NCBI RefSeq assembly: GCF_017894385.1
Contig: NZ_CP059560.1
Span: 3,914,501 to 3,978,500, forward strand
Direction of reading: 5' to 3'
Length of the DNA: 64,000 nt
Origin: Aromatoleum petrolei
GTDB lineage: Bacteria > Pseudomonadota > Gammaproteobacteria > Burkholderiales > Rhodocyclaceae
A program made the position numbers and the translations under genes. Of the stretch, positions 1 to 10,597 are shown piece by piece (the first letter of the stretch is position 1; every line of letters starts with the position of its first letter). The notes beneath the pieces were generated by a model that saw only the letters and a program-made list of their open reading frames with translations, had not been told where the DNA came from and ran no database searches.

Positions 1-1
1 C

Positions 2-187
2 GCCAGACTGCTTGAAATCCTCGTGTGCCCCGTCTGCAAGGGTCCCCTCGACTTCGTCAAGGACAAGCAGGAACTCGTCTGCAAGGCTGACCGCCTCGCG
101 TTCCCGATCCGCGACGGCATTCCGGTGATGCTCGAGGAAGAGGCGCGCCAGCTGCCGGCCGAAGAAGTCGACGCCCTGCGCCGCTGA
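2..187 (+). CDS. Trm112-like/YcaR family small protein (3' part)
   Basis: The 5' end lies outside the window. About 61 codons remain, reading [15 protein letters not shown] and ending [10 protein letters not shown] before TGA at 185-187. The CPxC pair followed by a short beta-rich domain ([20 protein letters not shown]) is the signature of the UPF0434/Trm112 zinc-ribbon-like family, which is about 60 residues long, so only a codon or so is missing. In Betaproteobacteria this gene usually sits between lpxK and kdsB, and the next gene here is kdsB, starting 2 bases after the stop. Its biochemical role in bacteria is not settled. Confidence 0.85.
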   Translation, partial: ARLLEILVCPVCKGPLDFVKDKQELVCKADRLAFPIRDGIPVMLEEEARQLPAEEVDALRR

Positions 188-189
188 GC

Positions 190-1688
<1,499 letters not shown>

Positions 1689-1773
1689 GCGGACGTCTCG
1701 GATACAGGCGCGGCGAGCGGCGGGAGCCATCCCGTTTCTCGCCGCGTTTTCTTTGGCATCACACGAGAGCGCG

Positions 1774-3030
1774 ATGGCCAGGACAAATCTACTCTATGCG
1801 CAGTCGGGGGGCGTAACCGCGGTCATCAACGCCACCGCGGCGGCGGTGATTGCCGCTGCGCGCGAACGCGGCGACGCCATCGGCACCGTGCTTGCCGCCC
1901 GCCACGGCATTCTCGGCGCCCTCGGCGAGGATCTGATCGACACGACGACGCTGGGTGCCGGCGATCTCGACGCGCTTTCGCACATGCCGGGCGGCGCCTT
2001 TGGCTCCTGCCGCTTCGATCTTGATCCGCCCGACCGGAACCCCGCCCAGTACGACCGCCTGTTCGCGGTCTTCGCGGCGCATGGCATCGGTTATTTCCTC
2101 TACAACGGCGGCAACGGCTCGATGGATACCGTCGCCAAGATCTCGGCTGCCGCCCGTGTGCGTGGCTACCCGCTGGTGTGCGTGGGCGTGCCGAAGACGG
2201 TCGACAACGATCTCGAAGGCACCGACTGTTCGCCCGGCTTCGGTTCCGCCGCGAAGTATGCAGCGGTGGCCATGCTGGAAGCCGGCCTCGACATCGCGTC
2301 GATGGCCAGCAGCGCCGGGCGCGTTTTCGTGCTCGAGGTGATGGGGCGCAACGCCGGCTGGATCGCCGCGGCGAGCGCGCTCGCCGCGCGCACGGAGGAC
2401 GATCCGCCGCACATCATCCTGATGCCTGAAGTGCCTTTCGACGAAGACGCCTTCCTGGCCGCTGTCGACGCCACGGTGAAGCGACTCGGTTATTGCGCCG
2501 TGACGGTGTCGGAGGGGATCCGTCGTGCCGACGGCACGCTCGTCATGGAGCAGGATCACGATCGCAAGGGGCACGTGCAGCTCGGTGGAGCGGGTCAGTG
2601 CCTCGCGCGGCTGATCCACGCGCGTCTCGGCTACAAGCACCACTGGGCCATTCCCGATTACCTGCAGCGTGCCGCGGGGCACCTCGTGTCTGCCGTCGAT
2701 CACGCCCAGTCCAGCGCTGTCGGTCGCGCGGCTGTCGAAGCCGCCATCGCCGGGCGCGACTGCGCCATGCCGGCGATCCGACGACTCTCCGACACCCCTT
2801 ACCAGTGGGATATCGCGTTCCAGGACGTGGCTGCGGTCGCCAACCTCGAGCGCCGGGTGCCGGCCCGGTTCATCCGTGGTGACGGCCTCCACGTCACCGA
2901 TGCAGCAAGGTGCTACCTTCGCCCGCTCATCGAGGGCGAGGTCTATCCCGCATACGTCGCGGGCGTGCCGGACTACCGTCGCCCACGTTTCGCTCCGGTT
3001 GCACGCCGACTCGCTGTCTACGTCCCCTGA
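1774..3030 (+). CDS. pfp: 6-phosphofructokinase, probably pyrophosphate-dependent
   Basis: It phosphorylates fructose 6-phosphate at C1 and is probably reversible with PPi. The 418-aa protein has PKTVDND at residues 140-146. The Lys in this motif, where ATP enzymes have Gly, is the hallmark of PPi-type enzymes. MGRNAGWIAA is the substrate loop. The phosphoryl-donor loop reads GGNGSMDT (from residue 112) rather than the usual GGDGS/GGDDS, so donor preference is inferred, not proven. ATG 1774 (after GAGAG) is preferred to a TTG at 1753. It follows adk by 85 bases, and an inorganic pyrophosphatase gene lies elsewhere in the window. Confidence 0.88.
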   Translation: MARTNLLYAQSGGVTAVINATAAAVIAAARERGDAIGTVLAARHGILGALGEDLIDTTTLGAGDLDALSHMPGGAFGSCRFDLDPPDRNPAQYDRLFAVFAAHGIGYFLYNGGNGSMDTVAKISAAARVRGYPLVCVGVPKTVDNDLEGTDCSPGFGSAAKYAAVAMLEAGLDIASMASSAGRVFVLEVMGRNAGWIAAASALAARTEDDPPHIILMPEVPFDEDAFLAAVDATVKRLGYCAVTVSEGIRRADGTLVMEQDHDRKGHVQLGGAGQCLARLIHARLGYKHHWAIPDYLQRAAGHLVSAVDHAQSSAVGRAAVEAAIAGRDCAMPAIRRLSDTPYQWDIAFQDVAAVANLERRVPARFIRGDGLHVTDAARCYLRPLIEGEVYPAYVAGVPDYRRPRFAPVARRLAVYVP

Positions 3031-3125
3031 AACGTCCCGATACACCGCGCGCGATCCGGCATCCCTGGGACGCGCGTATCGTTTCCGCACACCAATCTGC
3101 AGTCACGTGAAATTCGGGAGGGGAT

Positions 3126-4871
3126 ATGAATGCATCGCGGACCCTGCTCGCCGCAATCGTGATTCTCGGGCTGGCGGCGCTGCCCGCAGCCCGGCCGGCC
3201 TTCGGGCAAGTGCCTGGACAACCTGAAGCGGCGACGGGGTTCAGCAGGAAACCGGCCGTCGTTGCGTCGCGGGCGATGGTCGTCACCGCGAACCCGCACG
3301 CGACCGATGCCGCCGTGGGGGTATTGCGCGCAGGCGGTAGCGCGGTCGATGCCGCGATTGCCGCCGCGCTGGTGCTCAACGTCGTCGAGCCGCAGTCCTC
3401 CGGCATCGGAGGCGGCGGATTCCTCGTCCATCACGACGCGCAGAAGGGCAGGACGAGCGCCTGGGACGGGCGCGAGACTGCCCCGGGTGGCGTGGATGAA
3501 CATCTCTTTCTCACCCCGCAAGGCGACAAGATGGCCTTCTACGACGCCGTCGTGGGCGGGCGCTCGGTTGGCGTTCCGGGGCTGCTGCGCATGTTTGCCG
3601 CAGTCCATGCGCGGCACGGCCGGCTGCCTTGGTCGAGCCTGTTCCAGCCTGCGATCCGCCTCGCCACCGATGGATTTCCGGTGTCGCCACGCCTGCACAA
3701 ATTGATCGCGCAGGACCGCTTCCTGAATCGCGATCCATCTGCGCGCCAACTCTTCTTCGATGCCGACGGGCGACCGCTGGCGGAGGGGGCGATACTACGC
3801 AATCCCCAACTGGCCGAGGTCCTGGCTGCGGTGGCGGAACAGGGCGCCGACGCGTTCTACGCCGGGTCGATCGCGCGTGACATCGTTGTTGCGGTCGCGG
3901 CCGATCCCAACCCGGGGGCGCTCTCGCTCGAGGATCTCTCCGGCTACCGTGCGGTCGAGCGCGCCCCCTTGTGCGGGCCGTATCGCGCCTACCGTGTCTG
4001 CGGCATGCCTCCGCCCAGCTCGGGCGCGGCCACCGTGCTGGCGATGCTCGGCATGCTCGAACGCTTCCGGCTCGCCGACATCCCGCCCGACTCGGCGTTC
4101 GCGGCTCACCTGTTCAGCGAGGCGGGGCGGCTCGCGTTCGCCGATCGCGACGCGTGGTATGGCGATCCCGTGGCGATGCCGCTTGCCCCCTCAAGGCTGC
4201 TCGCGAGGGATTATCTCGCCGCGCGCGCCGAGCTGATCCGGCTCGACGACAGCCTCGATCGGGCTCGTCCCGGCACGCCCGCTGCCGCGCCAGCGCCGCG
4301 CGCAGTGAACGCCGAGCAGCCCGCGACCTCCCACGTATCGATTGTCGATCCGGCCGGCAATGCCGTGTCCATGACCGCCTCGATCGAGGATGCCTTCGGC
4401 AGCCGGCGCGTGGTGCGCGGTTTTCTGCTCAACAACCAGCTGACCGACTTCTCCTTCACCCCGGCCGACGAACGCGGACCGCACCCGAATCGTGTCGGCC
4501 CCGGCAAGCGCCCGCGCAGTTCGATGTCGCCGACCCTGGTGTTCGATGCGGGTGGAAAACTCCATGCGGTGACGGGCTCCCCGGGCGGCAGCCAGATCAT
4601 CAACTATGTCGCGGAAAACCTCGTCGGCCTGCTCGACTGGAACATGCCGCCCGACGCCGTGCTCGCCCGTCCTCATGTCGGCAGCCGCAATGGCCCCACC
4701 GAGATCGAGGATCGTGCCGACGTGCGTCCGCTGGCCGACGGCCTGGCCGCCTTCGGTCACGAAACCGTCCTGCGCGACCTGACCAGCGGGTTGGGTGTGG
4801 TCGTCAGGCGGGGCAGGGAATGGGTCGGCGCTGCCGACCCGCGCCGCGAAGGCACTGCCGCCGGATTCTGA
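3126..4871 (+). CDS. ggt: gamma-glutamyltranspeptidase, periplasmic
   Basis: It cleaves the gamma-glutamyl bond of glutathione and related compounds. The 581-aa precursor starts with a hydrophobic signal peptide ending near PAFGQ (residues 1-28). Such proteins self-cleave before a catalytic Thr. The matching segment here is ATSHVSIVD, with Thr at residue 401 and the conserved GNAVSMT after it. NNQLTDFSF and the PGGSQIINYV segment of the small subunit are also present. A GGGAGGGG ribosome site precedes ATG 3126. It is a single gene; the next gene is on the other strand. Confidence 0.93.
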   Translation: MNASRTLLAAIVILGLAALPAARPAFGQVPGQPEAATGFSRKPAVVASRAMVVTANPHATDAAVGVLRAGGSAVDAAIAAALVLNVVEPQSSGIGGGGFLVHHDAQKGRTSAWDGRETAPGGVDEHLFLTPQGDKMAFYDAVVGGRSVGVPGLLRMFAAVHARHGRLPWSSLFQPAIRLATDGFPVSPRLHKLIAQDRFLNRDPSARQLFFDADGRPLAEGAILRNPQLAEVLAAVAEQGADAFYAGSIARDIVVAVAADPNPGALSLEDLSGYRAVERAPLCGPYRAYRVCGMPPPSSGAATVLAMLGMLERFRLADIPPDSAFAAHLFSEAGRLAFADRDAWYGDPVAMPLAPSRLLARDYLAARAELIRLDDSLDRARPGTPAAAPAPRAVNAEQPATSHVSIVDPAGNAVSMTASIEDAFGSRRVVRGFLLNNQLTDFSFTPADERGPHPNRVGPGKRPRSSMSPTLVFDAGGKLHAVTGSPGGSQIINYVAENLVGLLDWNMPPDAVLARPHVGSRNGPTEIEDRADVRPLADGLAAFGHETVLRDLTSGLGVVVRRGREWVGAADPRREGTAAGF

Positions 4872-4914
4872 GTCGTCCGAACGGGGTTCGCGCGAACCCT
4901 GTTCTGCGGAAAGC

Positions 4915-5544
4915 TCAGCCCGAGAGCGACGGATTCAGGGTGTAGGTGCCGGTGAGCTTCGCCTCGGCCAGCACGTGGCCCGCGATCGCGTTGCGCACCT
5001 GGGCCCCGCCGAACGTTCCGTCGAGGTTGCAGCATTCCTTGTCCAGCGCATACAGCGTGAACATGTAGCGGTGCACTAGCTCGTCGTTCCACGGCGGGCA
5101 GGGGCCGTCGTAGCCGTGGTAGTCCCCGCGCATCGTCTCATCCCCGGCAAACCAGGCCGTGTAATCGTTGATGCCCTGGCGCGAGCCGAGCGGTCCTGCC
5201 GGCCCGTTCTTTCCGCCCGGCGTCACGCCGTCCGAAAAGCTGCCGGCCGCTATTTCCCGTAGGTCCGCCGGCAGGTCGATGACGACCCAGTGGAAGAAAT
5301 CCACGCGCGGCAGGCTCGTCGGCACCACACGACCTTCCTGGTTGACGTCGTCGCCGCTGCTCGGTACATCCGGGTCATGACAGATCAGCACGAAGGAACG
5401 CGTTCCTGCCGGCACCCCGCTCCAAGTCAGGTGCGGGTTGCGATTGCTGCCGAGGCAGACGTGGCCTTCGGCGGCCGGAATGCAGAACGAGAATTCGCCG
5501 GGGATGCGCGCGCCGTCGGCGAAGCTTTGGCTGCTGAGTTTCAT
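4915..5544 (-). CDS. YbhB/YbcL family (PEBP-like) Raf kinase inhibitor-type protein
   Basis: The phosphatidylethanolamine-binding-protein fold of the bacterial YbhB/YbcL kind. The bacterial function is unknown. Family signatures seen are the N-terminal MKLSSQSFADGARIP, NPHLTWSGVP, SFVLICHDPDVP (ligand-pocket DPD), FFHWVVIDLP, and GYDGPCPPWNDELVHRYMFTLYALD. The length is 209 aa. ATG 5544 is preferred to the in-frame ATG at 5559 because GGAG sits 8 bases before it. It runs convergent to ggt, with no clear terminator in the 43-base gap. Confidence 0.88.
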   Translation of the reverse strand: MKLSSQSFADGARIPGEFSFCIPAAEGHVCLGSNRNPHLTWSGVPAGTRSFVLICHDPDVPSSGDDVNQEGRVVPTSLPRVDFFHWVVIDLPADLREIAAGSFSDGVTPGGKNGPAGPLGSRQGINDYTAWFAGDETMRGDYHGYDGPCPPWNDELVHRYMFTLYALDKECCNLDGTFGGAQVRNAIAGHVLAEAKLTGTYTLNPSLSG

Positions 5545-5652
5545 GCCAGGGAACTCCATACATGTCGATCGGGAGAATCATTCGTCGCATTCTAGTGCCG
5601 CCGAATCCTTCCGTAACGCTGCACTGCGGCGCGGCGCGTCCGCGCCGGCCGG

Positions 5653-7188
5653 TCAGGCCGCGCGGCGCCGGAAGTCTCGCAGGCGGACTCCCAGAGCGAA
5701 CAGGGTGAGGAAATACGCCCCGATTCCGCCCAGCACGACCGCTGACAGGCGCAGCACGCGTGTGATCGCATCCTGCACATACCACCACTGCTCGTCGCCC
5801 ATGCCGAACCAAAGCGCGACCCCCAGCACTCCGAGTGCGGCCAACAGGCGCAGCGCGAAAACGCCCCAGCGTGGTTGCGGCCGATAGACCTCGCGCCGGC
5901 GCAGGCCGCGAAACAGCAGCGCCGCATTCAGCAGCGAGGCGAGCCCGATCGACAGCGCGAGGCCGGCATGCTTGAGCGGCACGATGAACGCGAGGTTCAT
6001 CAATTGCGTCGCGACCAGCGTGATCAGCGCGATCTTCACGGGTGTGCGGATGTCCTGTCGCGCGTAGAACCCGGGCGCGAGGATCTTCACCAGGATCAGG
6101 CCGCTCAGCCCGACGCTGTAGGCGACCAGTGCGAGGCGTGTCTGCTGCACATCCGTCGCCGTGAAGGCTCCGTGCTGGAACAGCGTCGACAGCAGCGGCA
6201 CGGCCAGCAGCGCCAGCGCGAGCGCAGCCGGTAGCGTGAGCATCAGCGTCAGGCGCAGCCCCCAATCGAGCAGCGACGAGAATGCTTCCGGCTGCTCGTC
6301 CGCGTGCAGCTTCGACAGGCTGGGCAGCAGGATCGTCCCCAGTGCGGCGCCGAGCAGGCCTGCCGGGAACTCCATCAGCCGATCGGCGTAGTAGAGCCAC
6401 GACACGCTGCCGCTCTCGAGGAAGGATGCGAAGATGGTGTTGATGATGAGCGACACCTGGCTCACCGACACCCCCAGCATCGCGGGCAGCATCAGTTTTG
6501 CGATGCGTCGCACACCCGGATCGGACAGATTCAGGTCGAAGCGTGGCAGCAGGCCGATGCGCGCGAGCGGGCGTAGTTGCAGCGCCAGTTGCAGGATGCC
6601 GCCGATGAAGACCGCCCACGCCAATGCGAGGACCGGCGGGTCGAACCAGGGGGCGGCGAACAGCGCCATGCCGATGAAGGCGAGGTTCAGCAGTACCGGC
6701 GTGAACGCCGGAATGGCGAAGCGGCTCCAGCTGTTCAGCACGCCGCCGGCAAGCGCCACCAGAGCCATGAAGAGAATGTAGGGGAAGGTGATGCGAGTCA
6801 GTTCGACCGTGAGCGCGAACTTGCTCGGTTCGTCCGCGAAGCCCGGCGCGGACGCCCAGATGATCAGCGGTGCGGCGACGATGCCGATGGCGGTCACCGC
6901 GGTCACGGCCAGTGCGAGGGCCGTGGCGACGCGGCTCACCAGCTTGTGCGTCTCCTCTGGCCCCTGACGGTTCTTGTATTCAGCGAGAATGGGAACGAAG
7001 GCCTGCGAGAACGCACCTTCCGCGAACATGCGTCGCAGCAGGTTGGGCAGGCGGAACGCAACGAAGAAGGCGTCGGTCGCCATGCCCGCGCCGAAGGTGC
7101 GCGCGATCACGAAGTCCCGGACGAAGCCGAGGATCCGCGACAACAGGGTCATGCTGCTGACGGTGGCAAGGGCGCGCAACAGGTTCAT
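5653..7188 (-). CDS. murJ: lipid II flippase MurJ
   Basis: An integral membrane protein of the MVF/MATE-like superfamily that moves lipid II across the inner membrane for peptidoglycan synthesis. It is 511 aa, the same as E. coli MurJ, with about 14 hydrophobic segments. The N-terminus [25 protein letters not shown] and the segment [20 protein letters not shown] are diagnostic. ATG 7188 is chosen over an upstream TTG at 7206. It is divergent from rpsT, the usual arrangement in Betaproteobacteria. Confidence 0.95.
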   Translation of the reverse strand: MNLLRALATVSSMTLLSRILGFVRDFVIARTFGAGMATDAFFVAFRLPNLLRRMFAEGAFSQAFVPILAEYKNRQGPEETHKLVSRVATALALAVTAVTAIGIVAAPLIIWASAPGFADEPSKFALTVELTRITFPYILFMALVALAGGVLNSWSRFAIPAFTPVLLNLAFIGMALFAAPWFDPPVLALAWAVFIGGILQLALQLRPLARIGLLPRFDLNLSDPGVRRIAKLMLPAMLGVSVSQVSLIINTIFASFLESGSVSWLYYADRLMEFPAGLLGAALGTILLPSLSKLHADEQPEAFSSLLDWGLRLTLMLTLPAALALALLAVPLLSTLFQHGAFTATDVQQTRLALVAYSVGLSGLILVKILAPGFYARQDIRTPVKIALITLVATQLMNLAFIVPLKHAGLALSIGLASLLNAALLFRGLRRREVYRPQPRWGVFALRLLAALGVLGVALWFGMGDEQWWYVQDAITRVLRLSAVVLGGIGAYFLTLFALGVRLRDFRRRAA

Positions 7189-7311
7189 CGGTGGATGGCG
7201 TGGCAAAAGACGCGATGATAGCGGCTGTTGCCCGGCGGTGCACTTGCGCCTTGCCAGCCGAATGGTTAAACTCGCGCGTTTTCAAGAACCACTCAACGGA
7301 AGAACATAGAT

Positions 7312-7578
7312 ATGGCCAACTCGGCACAAGCCCGCAAGCGCGCCCGTCAGGCGGTCGTGGCCCGCGCTCACAATGGCAGCCTCCGTTCTCGTCTGCGTAC
7401 CGCGATCAAGGCTGTGCAAAAGGCCGTCGTCGGTGGCGACAAGGCTGCTGCCCAAGCGGTGTTCCGCACCTCGATGAGCACCATCGACAGCATCGCCGAC
7501 AAGAGGATCATTCACAAGAACAAGGCTGCCCGCCACAAGAGCCGCCTGTCCGCAGCGATCAAGGCGATGGCCGCCTGA
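7312..7578 (+). CDS. rpsT: 30S ribosomal protein S20
   Basis: An 88-aa, very basic, Ala/Lys-rich protein that binds 16S rRNA early in 30S assembly. The N-terminus [13 protein letters not shown] and the segment [19 protein letters not shown] are typical of S20. GGAAGA lies upstream of ATG 7312. It is monocistronic: murJ runs away on the other strand and a strong terminator follows 22 bases after the stop. Confidence 0.97.
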   Translation: MANSAQARKRARQAVVARAHNGSLRSRLRTAIKAVQKAVVGGDKAAAQAVFRTSMSTIDSIADKRIIHKNKAARHKSRLSAAIKAMAA

Positions 7579-7600
7579 TCCTCGCGATCGCGGGATAACG

Positions 7601-7626
7601 AAAACGGCGACCTCGGTCGCCGTTTT
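7601..7626 (+). terminator. intrinsic terminator of rpsT
   Basis: A perfect 11-bp stem (AAAACGGCGAC / GTCGCCGTTTT, 7601-7611 and 7616-7626) with loop CTCG. The run of A on one side and T on the other makes it able to work in both directions. It lies between rpsT and the convergent DUF3579 gene. Confidence 0.88.
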
Positions 7627-7670
7627 CCTTTCTGCTGCTGCCGTTGCGGAGCTGCGCTTCGGTGCGTCGC

Positions 7671-7967
7671 TCAAATTTTCATGTGTTCGTCGTCGATGCT
7701 GTCGACCACCAGATCATTGTCTTTCGCAAAATTGATCAGGAATTTGTATGCCAGCGGCTCGATGTCATAAAGTCGGGCATCCACCAGTACGGCCTTGTGG
7801 CCCTTGAGCGTGCATCCCGGTCGAACGTAGGGGGAATACATCATCCGGTTGTCGGCGCCGAAGGCCGACATGATTCCGCACAACCGATCTGCCCAGTCAC
7901 TCGGGCGGAAGGTTTTCCCTTCGCGCGTGACACCGATAATGACGAAGCTTTCGATCGATTGGATCAT
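7671..7967 (-). CDS. DUF3579 family protein
   Basis: A 98-aa protein starting MIQSIESFVIIGVTREGKTFRPSDWADRLCG. This matches the small betaproteobacterial DUF3579 family, which has about this length; the function is unknown. The reading frame is open further upstream to 8261, but that extension is Pro/Ala/Arg-rich and looks like non-coding sequence, so ATG 7967 is chosen. It is convergent with rpsT and divergent from argD. Confidence 0.72.
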   Translation of the reverse strand: MIQSIESFVIIGVTREGKTFRPSDWADRLCGIMSAFGADNRMMYSPYVRPGCTLKGHKAVLVDARLYDIEPLAYKFLINFAKDNDLVVDSIDDEHMKI

Positions 7968-8274
7968 AGGGTGAGGCTCGGCGGCTGCGGGAATTTCCGG
8001 AGGACGGTGCGCCGGCTGGGAGCCGGGACTGCTGGCACCGCGAAAGACGGGGCGGATTCTAGCAGAAAACCCCTGCGTTATCCCGCAATGCGACAGATCA
8101 TTCCGGGATGCGGACGCCGTCGGGCGGGGCGGTGCGCATGGCACGAAGGGGGTTCCCGCGTGTCGTGCCGCAGGGGCTGCGCGTGGCGGTCGCGGCCTCC
8201 CGTCGCCTGCCTTGCCCGATCCCGAACCTATACAACGCCCGCGGTTTTCGCTTAACATCATCCTTCAATCCTTT

Positions 8275-8305
8275 CACGGCGGCATGTGCCGCCGTGCGCG
8301 TTTTT
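8275..8305 (+). promoter_or_regulatory. terminator-like hairpin in the argD leader
   Basis: The 362 bases between the DUF3579 gene (7967) and argD (8330) hold no gene. Near argD lies an inverted repeat, CACGGCGGCA (8275-8284) and TGCCGCCGTG (8287-8296), followed after CGCG by TTTTT at 8301-8305. No gene on this strand lies upstream to be terminated, so the hairpin would act on the argD leader RNA (possible attenuation) or be a protein-binding palindrome. Both readings are inferences. Confidence 0.4.
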
Positions 8306-8329
8306 GCTACATCCTGAACGGGGTCCCCC

Positions 8330-9502
8330 ATGTCGCATCTCATGAACACCTACGCCAGATTGCCCGTTGCTTTCACGCATGGGGAGGGCGTCTGGCTCTT
8401 CGATGAGACCGGCAAGCGCTATCTGGACGCGCTCTCGGGCATTGCCGTGTCCACCTTGGGCCACAACCACCCGCGACTGGTGCGTGCCATCGCGGAGCAG
8501 GCCGCGAGCGTGCTCCACACCTCCAACCTGTATCGCATCCCGCGCCAGGAGGAGCTCGCCGACCGTCTCGCCGCCCTGTCGGGCATGGACGAAGTGTTCT
8601 TCTGCAATTCCGGTTGCGAAGCCAATGAGGCCGCCATCAAGCTCGCGCGCTTCTACGGTCACAAGAAGAACATCGACCATCCCGAGATCATCGTCATGGA
8701 AAACGCTTTCCATGGCCGCACGCTCGCCACGCTCTCGGCAACGGGCAATCGCAAGACGCAGGCCGGTTTCGAGCCGCTGGTGACGGGTTTCGTGCGCGTC
8801 CCGTACAAGGACATCGCTGCGATCCGCGCAGTGGGCGAACACAACCACAACGTTGTGGCCGTCATGCTCGAGATGGTTCAGGGGGAAGGCGGCATCAACA
8901 TCGCCGACGATACGTTCCAGCGCGATCTGCGCGCGATCTGCGACGAGCGCGGCTGGCTGCTGATCTGCGACGAAGTACAATGCGGTATCGGCCGCACTGG
9001 CCACTGGTTCGGTTTCCAGCAGTCGGGCGTCATGCCGGACATCATGACCTTGGCAAAGGGTCTCGGTTCGGGCGTGCCAATCGGTGCGTGTGTCACCGCC
9101 GGCCACGCGACCGGCCTGTTCGGGCCCGGCAACCACGGTTCGACCTTCGGCGGCAACCCCCTTGCTTGCGCCGCGGGCCTTGCGACGATCGCCGAGATCG
9201 AGGACAAGTCGCTGCGTGACAACGCCGTGCGCGTCGGTGACGCGATCCGCAACGGCATGCGGGAAGCGTTGGTCGGAGTGAGCGGCGTGATCGACATCCG
9301 CGGTCGCGGGTTGATGATCGGCATCGAACTCGACCGCCCCTGCGGCGACCTCGTGCGCCAGGCGCTCGAGGCGGGCCTGCTGATCAACGTCACCGCCGAT
9401 CGGGTCATCCGGCTACTGCCTGCGCTCGTGTTCACGGAGCAGGATGCCAGCACCCTCGTTTCGGCCCTCGCGCCGCTGGTGCGCAAGTTCCTCGGGCAAT
9501 AA
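8330..9502 (+). CDS. argD: acetylornithine aminotransferase
   Basis: A PLP enzyme of arginine synthesis that transaminates N-acetylglutamate semialdehyde. It is 390 aa, a class III aminotransferase. Seen are the N-terminal MNTYARLPVAF, GNRKTQAGFEPL, the PLP-pocket segment LLICDEVQCGIGRTG and the Schiff-base lysine in TLAKGLGSGVPIGA. The family also acts on succinyl-diaminopimelate, so a DapC role is possible. argF follows after 11 bases and argG further on, giving an arg cluster. Confidence 0.95.
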   Translation: MSHLMNTYARLPVAFTHGEGVWLFDETGKRYLDALSGIAVSTLGHNHPRLVRAIAEQAASVLHTSNLYRIPRQEELADRLAALSGMDEVFFCNSGCEANEAAIKLARFYGHKKNIDHPEIIVMENAFHGRTLATLSATGNRKTQAGFEPLVTGFVRVPYKDIAAIRAVGEHNHNVVAVMLEMVQGEGGINIADDTFQRDLRAICDERGWLLICDEVQCGIGRTGHWFGFQQSGVMPDIMTLAKGLGSGVPIGACVTAGHATGLFGPGNHGSTFGGNPLACAAGLATIAEIEDKSLRDNAVRVGDAIRNGMREALVGVSGVIDIRGRGLMIGIELDRPCGDLVRQALEAGLLINVTADRVIRLLPALVFTEQDASTLVSALAPLVRKFLGQ

Positions 9503-9513
9503 GGAGGCTCGCG

Positions 9514-10437
9514 ATGAACCAGCCGCGGCACTATCTGCAGTTCAAGGACTTCACGCGCGAGGAATACGATTACCTGTTCGGTCGTGTGCGCTGGATCAAG
9601 GACAAATTCAAGCGTTACGAACCGTACCATCCGCTGTTCGACCGCACGCTGGTCATGATCTTCGAAAAGGCCAGCACCCGTACGCGCCTGTCCTTCGAGG
9701 CCGGCATGCAGCAGCTCGGTGGTTCGGCGATCTACCTCAACACGCGCGACTCCCAGCTCGGCCGCGGCGAACCCGTCGAAGACGCGGCGCAGGTCATCTC
9801 GCGGATGAGCGATGTCGTGATGATTCGCACCTTCGAGCAGGACATCATCGATCGTTTCGCGGCGAATTCGCGCGTGCCGGTGATCAACGGGCTGACCAAC
9901 GAATATCACCCCTGCCAGATCCTCGCCGACATCTTCACCTTCATCGAGCATTGCGGCTCGATCCAGGGCAAGACCGTCGCTTGGGTGGGTGATGCCAACA
10001 ACATGTCCTACACCTGGCTTCAGGCGGCCGAAGTCCTCGACTTCAAGGTCCGCGTGTCTACGCCGCCGGGATACGCTATCGACCCCGCACGTGCGGGCCT
10101 TGCCGGCGGCGGGCACTTCGAACTGTTCGACGACCCGATGGAGGCGTGCCGCGGTGCCGACCTCGTGACCACGGACGTGTGGACGTCGATGGGCTTCGAG
10201 GCAGAGAACGAGGCGCGCATGAAGGCCTTCGCCGACTGGTGCGTCGATGCCGACATGATGGCGGCGGCCAATCCGGGCGCGTTGTTCATGCACTGCCTGC
10301 CGGCGCACCGCGGCGAGGAGGTCACGGCCGAAGTGATCGACGGCCCCCAGTCCGTCGTGTGGGACGAGGCGGAGAACCGGCTGCACGTGCAGAAGGCGCT
10401 GATGGAGTATCTGGTGCTCGGCAAGGTCGAGAGCTAG
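9514..10437 (+). CDS. argF: ornithine carbamoyltransferase
   Basis: It converts carbamoyl phosphate and ornithine to citrulline. The 307-aa protein has the carbamoyl-phosphate motif STRTRLSF, HPCQILAD, and the ornithine-binding HCLPAHRGEE near the C-terminus. A strong TAAGGAGG ribosome site overlaps the end of argD, so it is co-transcribed with argD. The 160 bases between it and argG show no clear terminator. Confidence 0.96.
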   Translation: MNQPRHYLQFKDFTREEYDYLFGRVRWIKDKFKRYEPYHPLFDRTLVMIFEKASTRTRLSFEAGMQQLGGSAIYLNTRDSQLGRGEPVEDAAQVISRMSDVVMIRTFEQDIIDRFAANSRVPVINGLTNEYHPCQILADIFTFIEHCGSIQGKTVAWVGDANNMSYTWLQAAEVLDFKVRVSTPPGYAIDPARAGLAGGGHFELFDDPMEACRGADLVTTDVWTSMGFEAENEARMKAFADWCVDADMMAAANPGALFMHCLPAHRGEEVTAEVIDGPQSVVWDEAENRLHVQKALMEYLVLGKVES

Positions 10438-10597
10438 CGAGTTAACCCGGCGCACGCGGGACCAACCGGGCGTGCAGGGCAGAACCGAAGGAACAGGATT
10501 TGGTCGGGGCGCGTGATGGTTTAGGCGACCTCGGAACGAAAAGCGGTCGTGGCGACACGGCCATCAGTCAAGCGGCAAGAAAAGAGCGGAAATCCAC

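Noticed and set aside
1789..3090. 433-aa open frame antisense to the phosphofructokinase gene
   Set aside because: It mirrors pfp with an Arg/His/Gly-rich, low-complexity composition typical of the opposite strand of a GC-rich gene. No ribosome site or domain.
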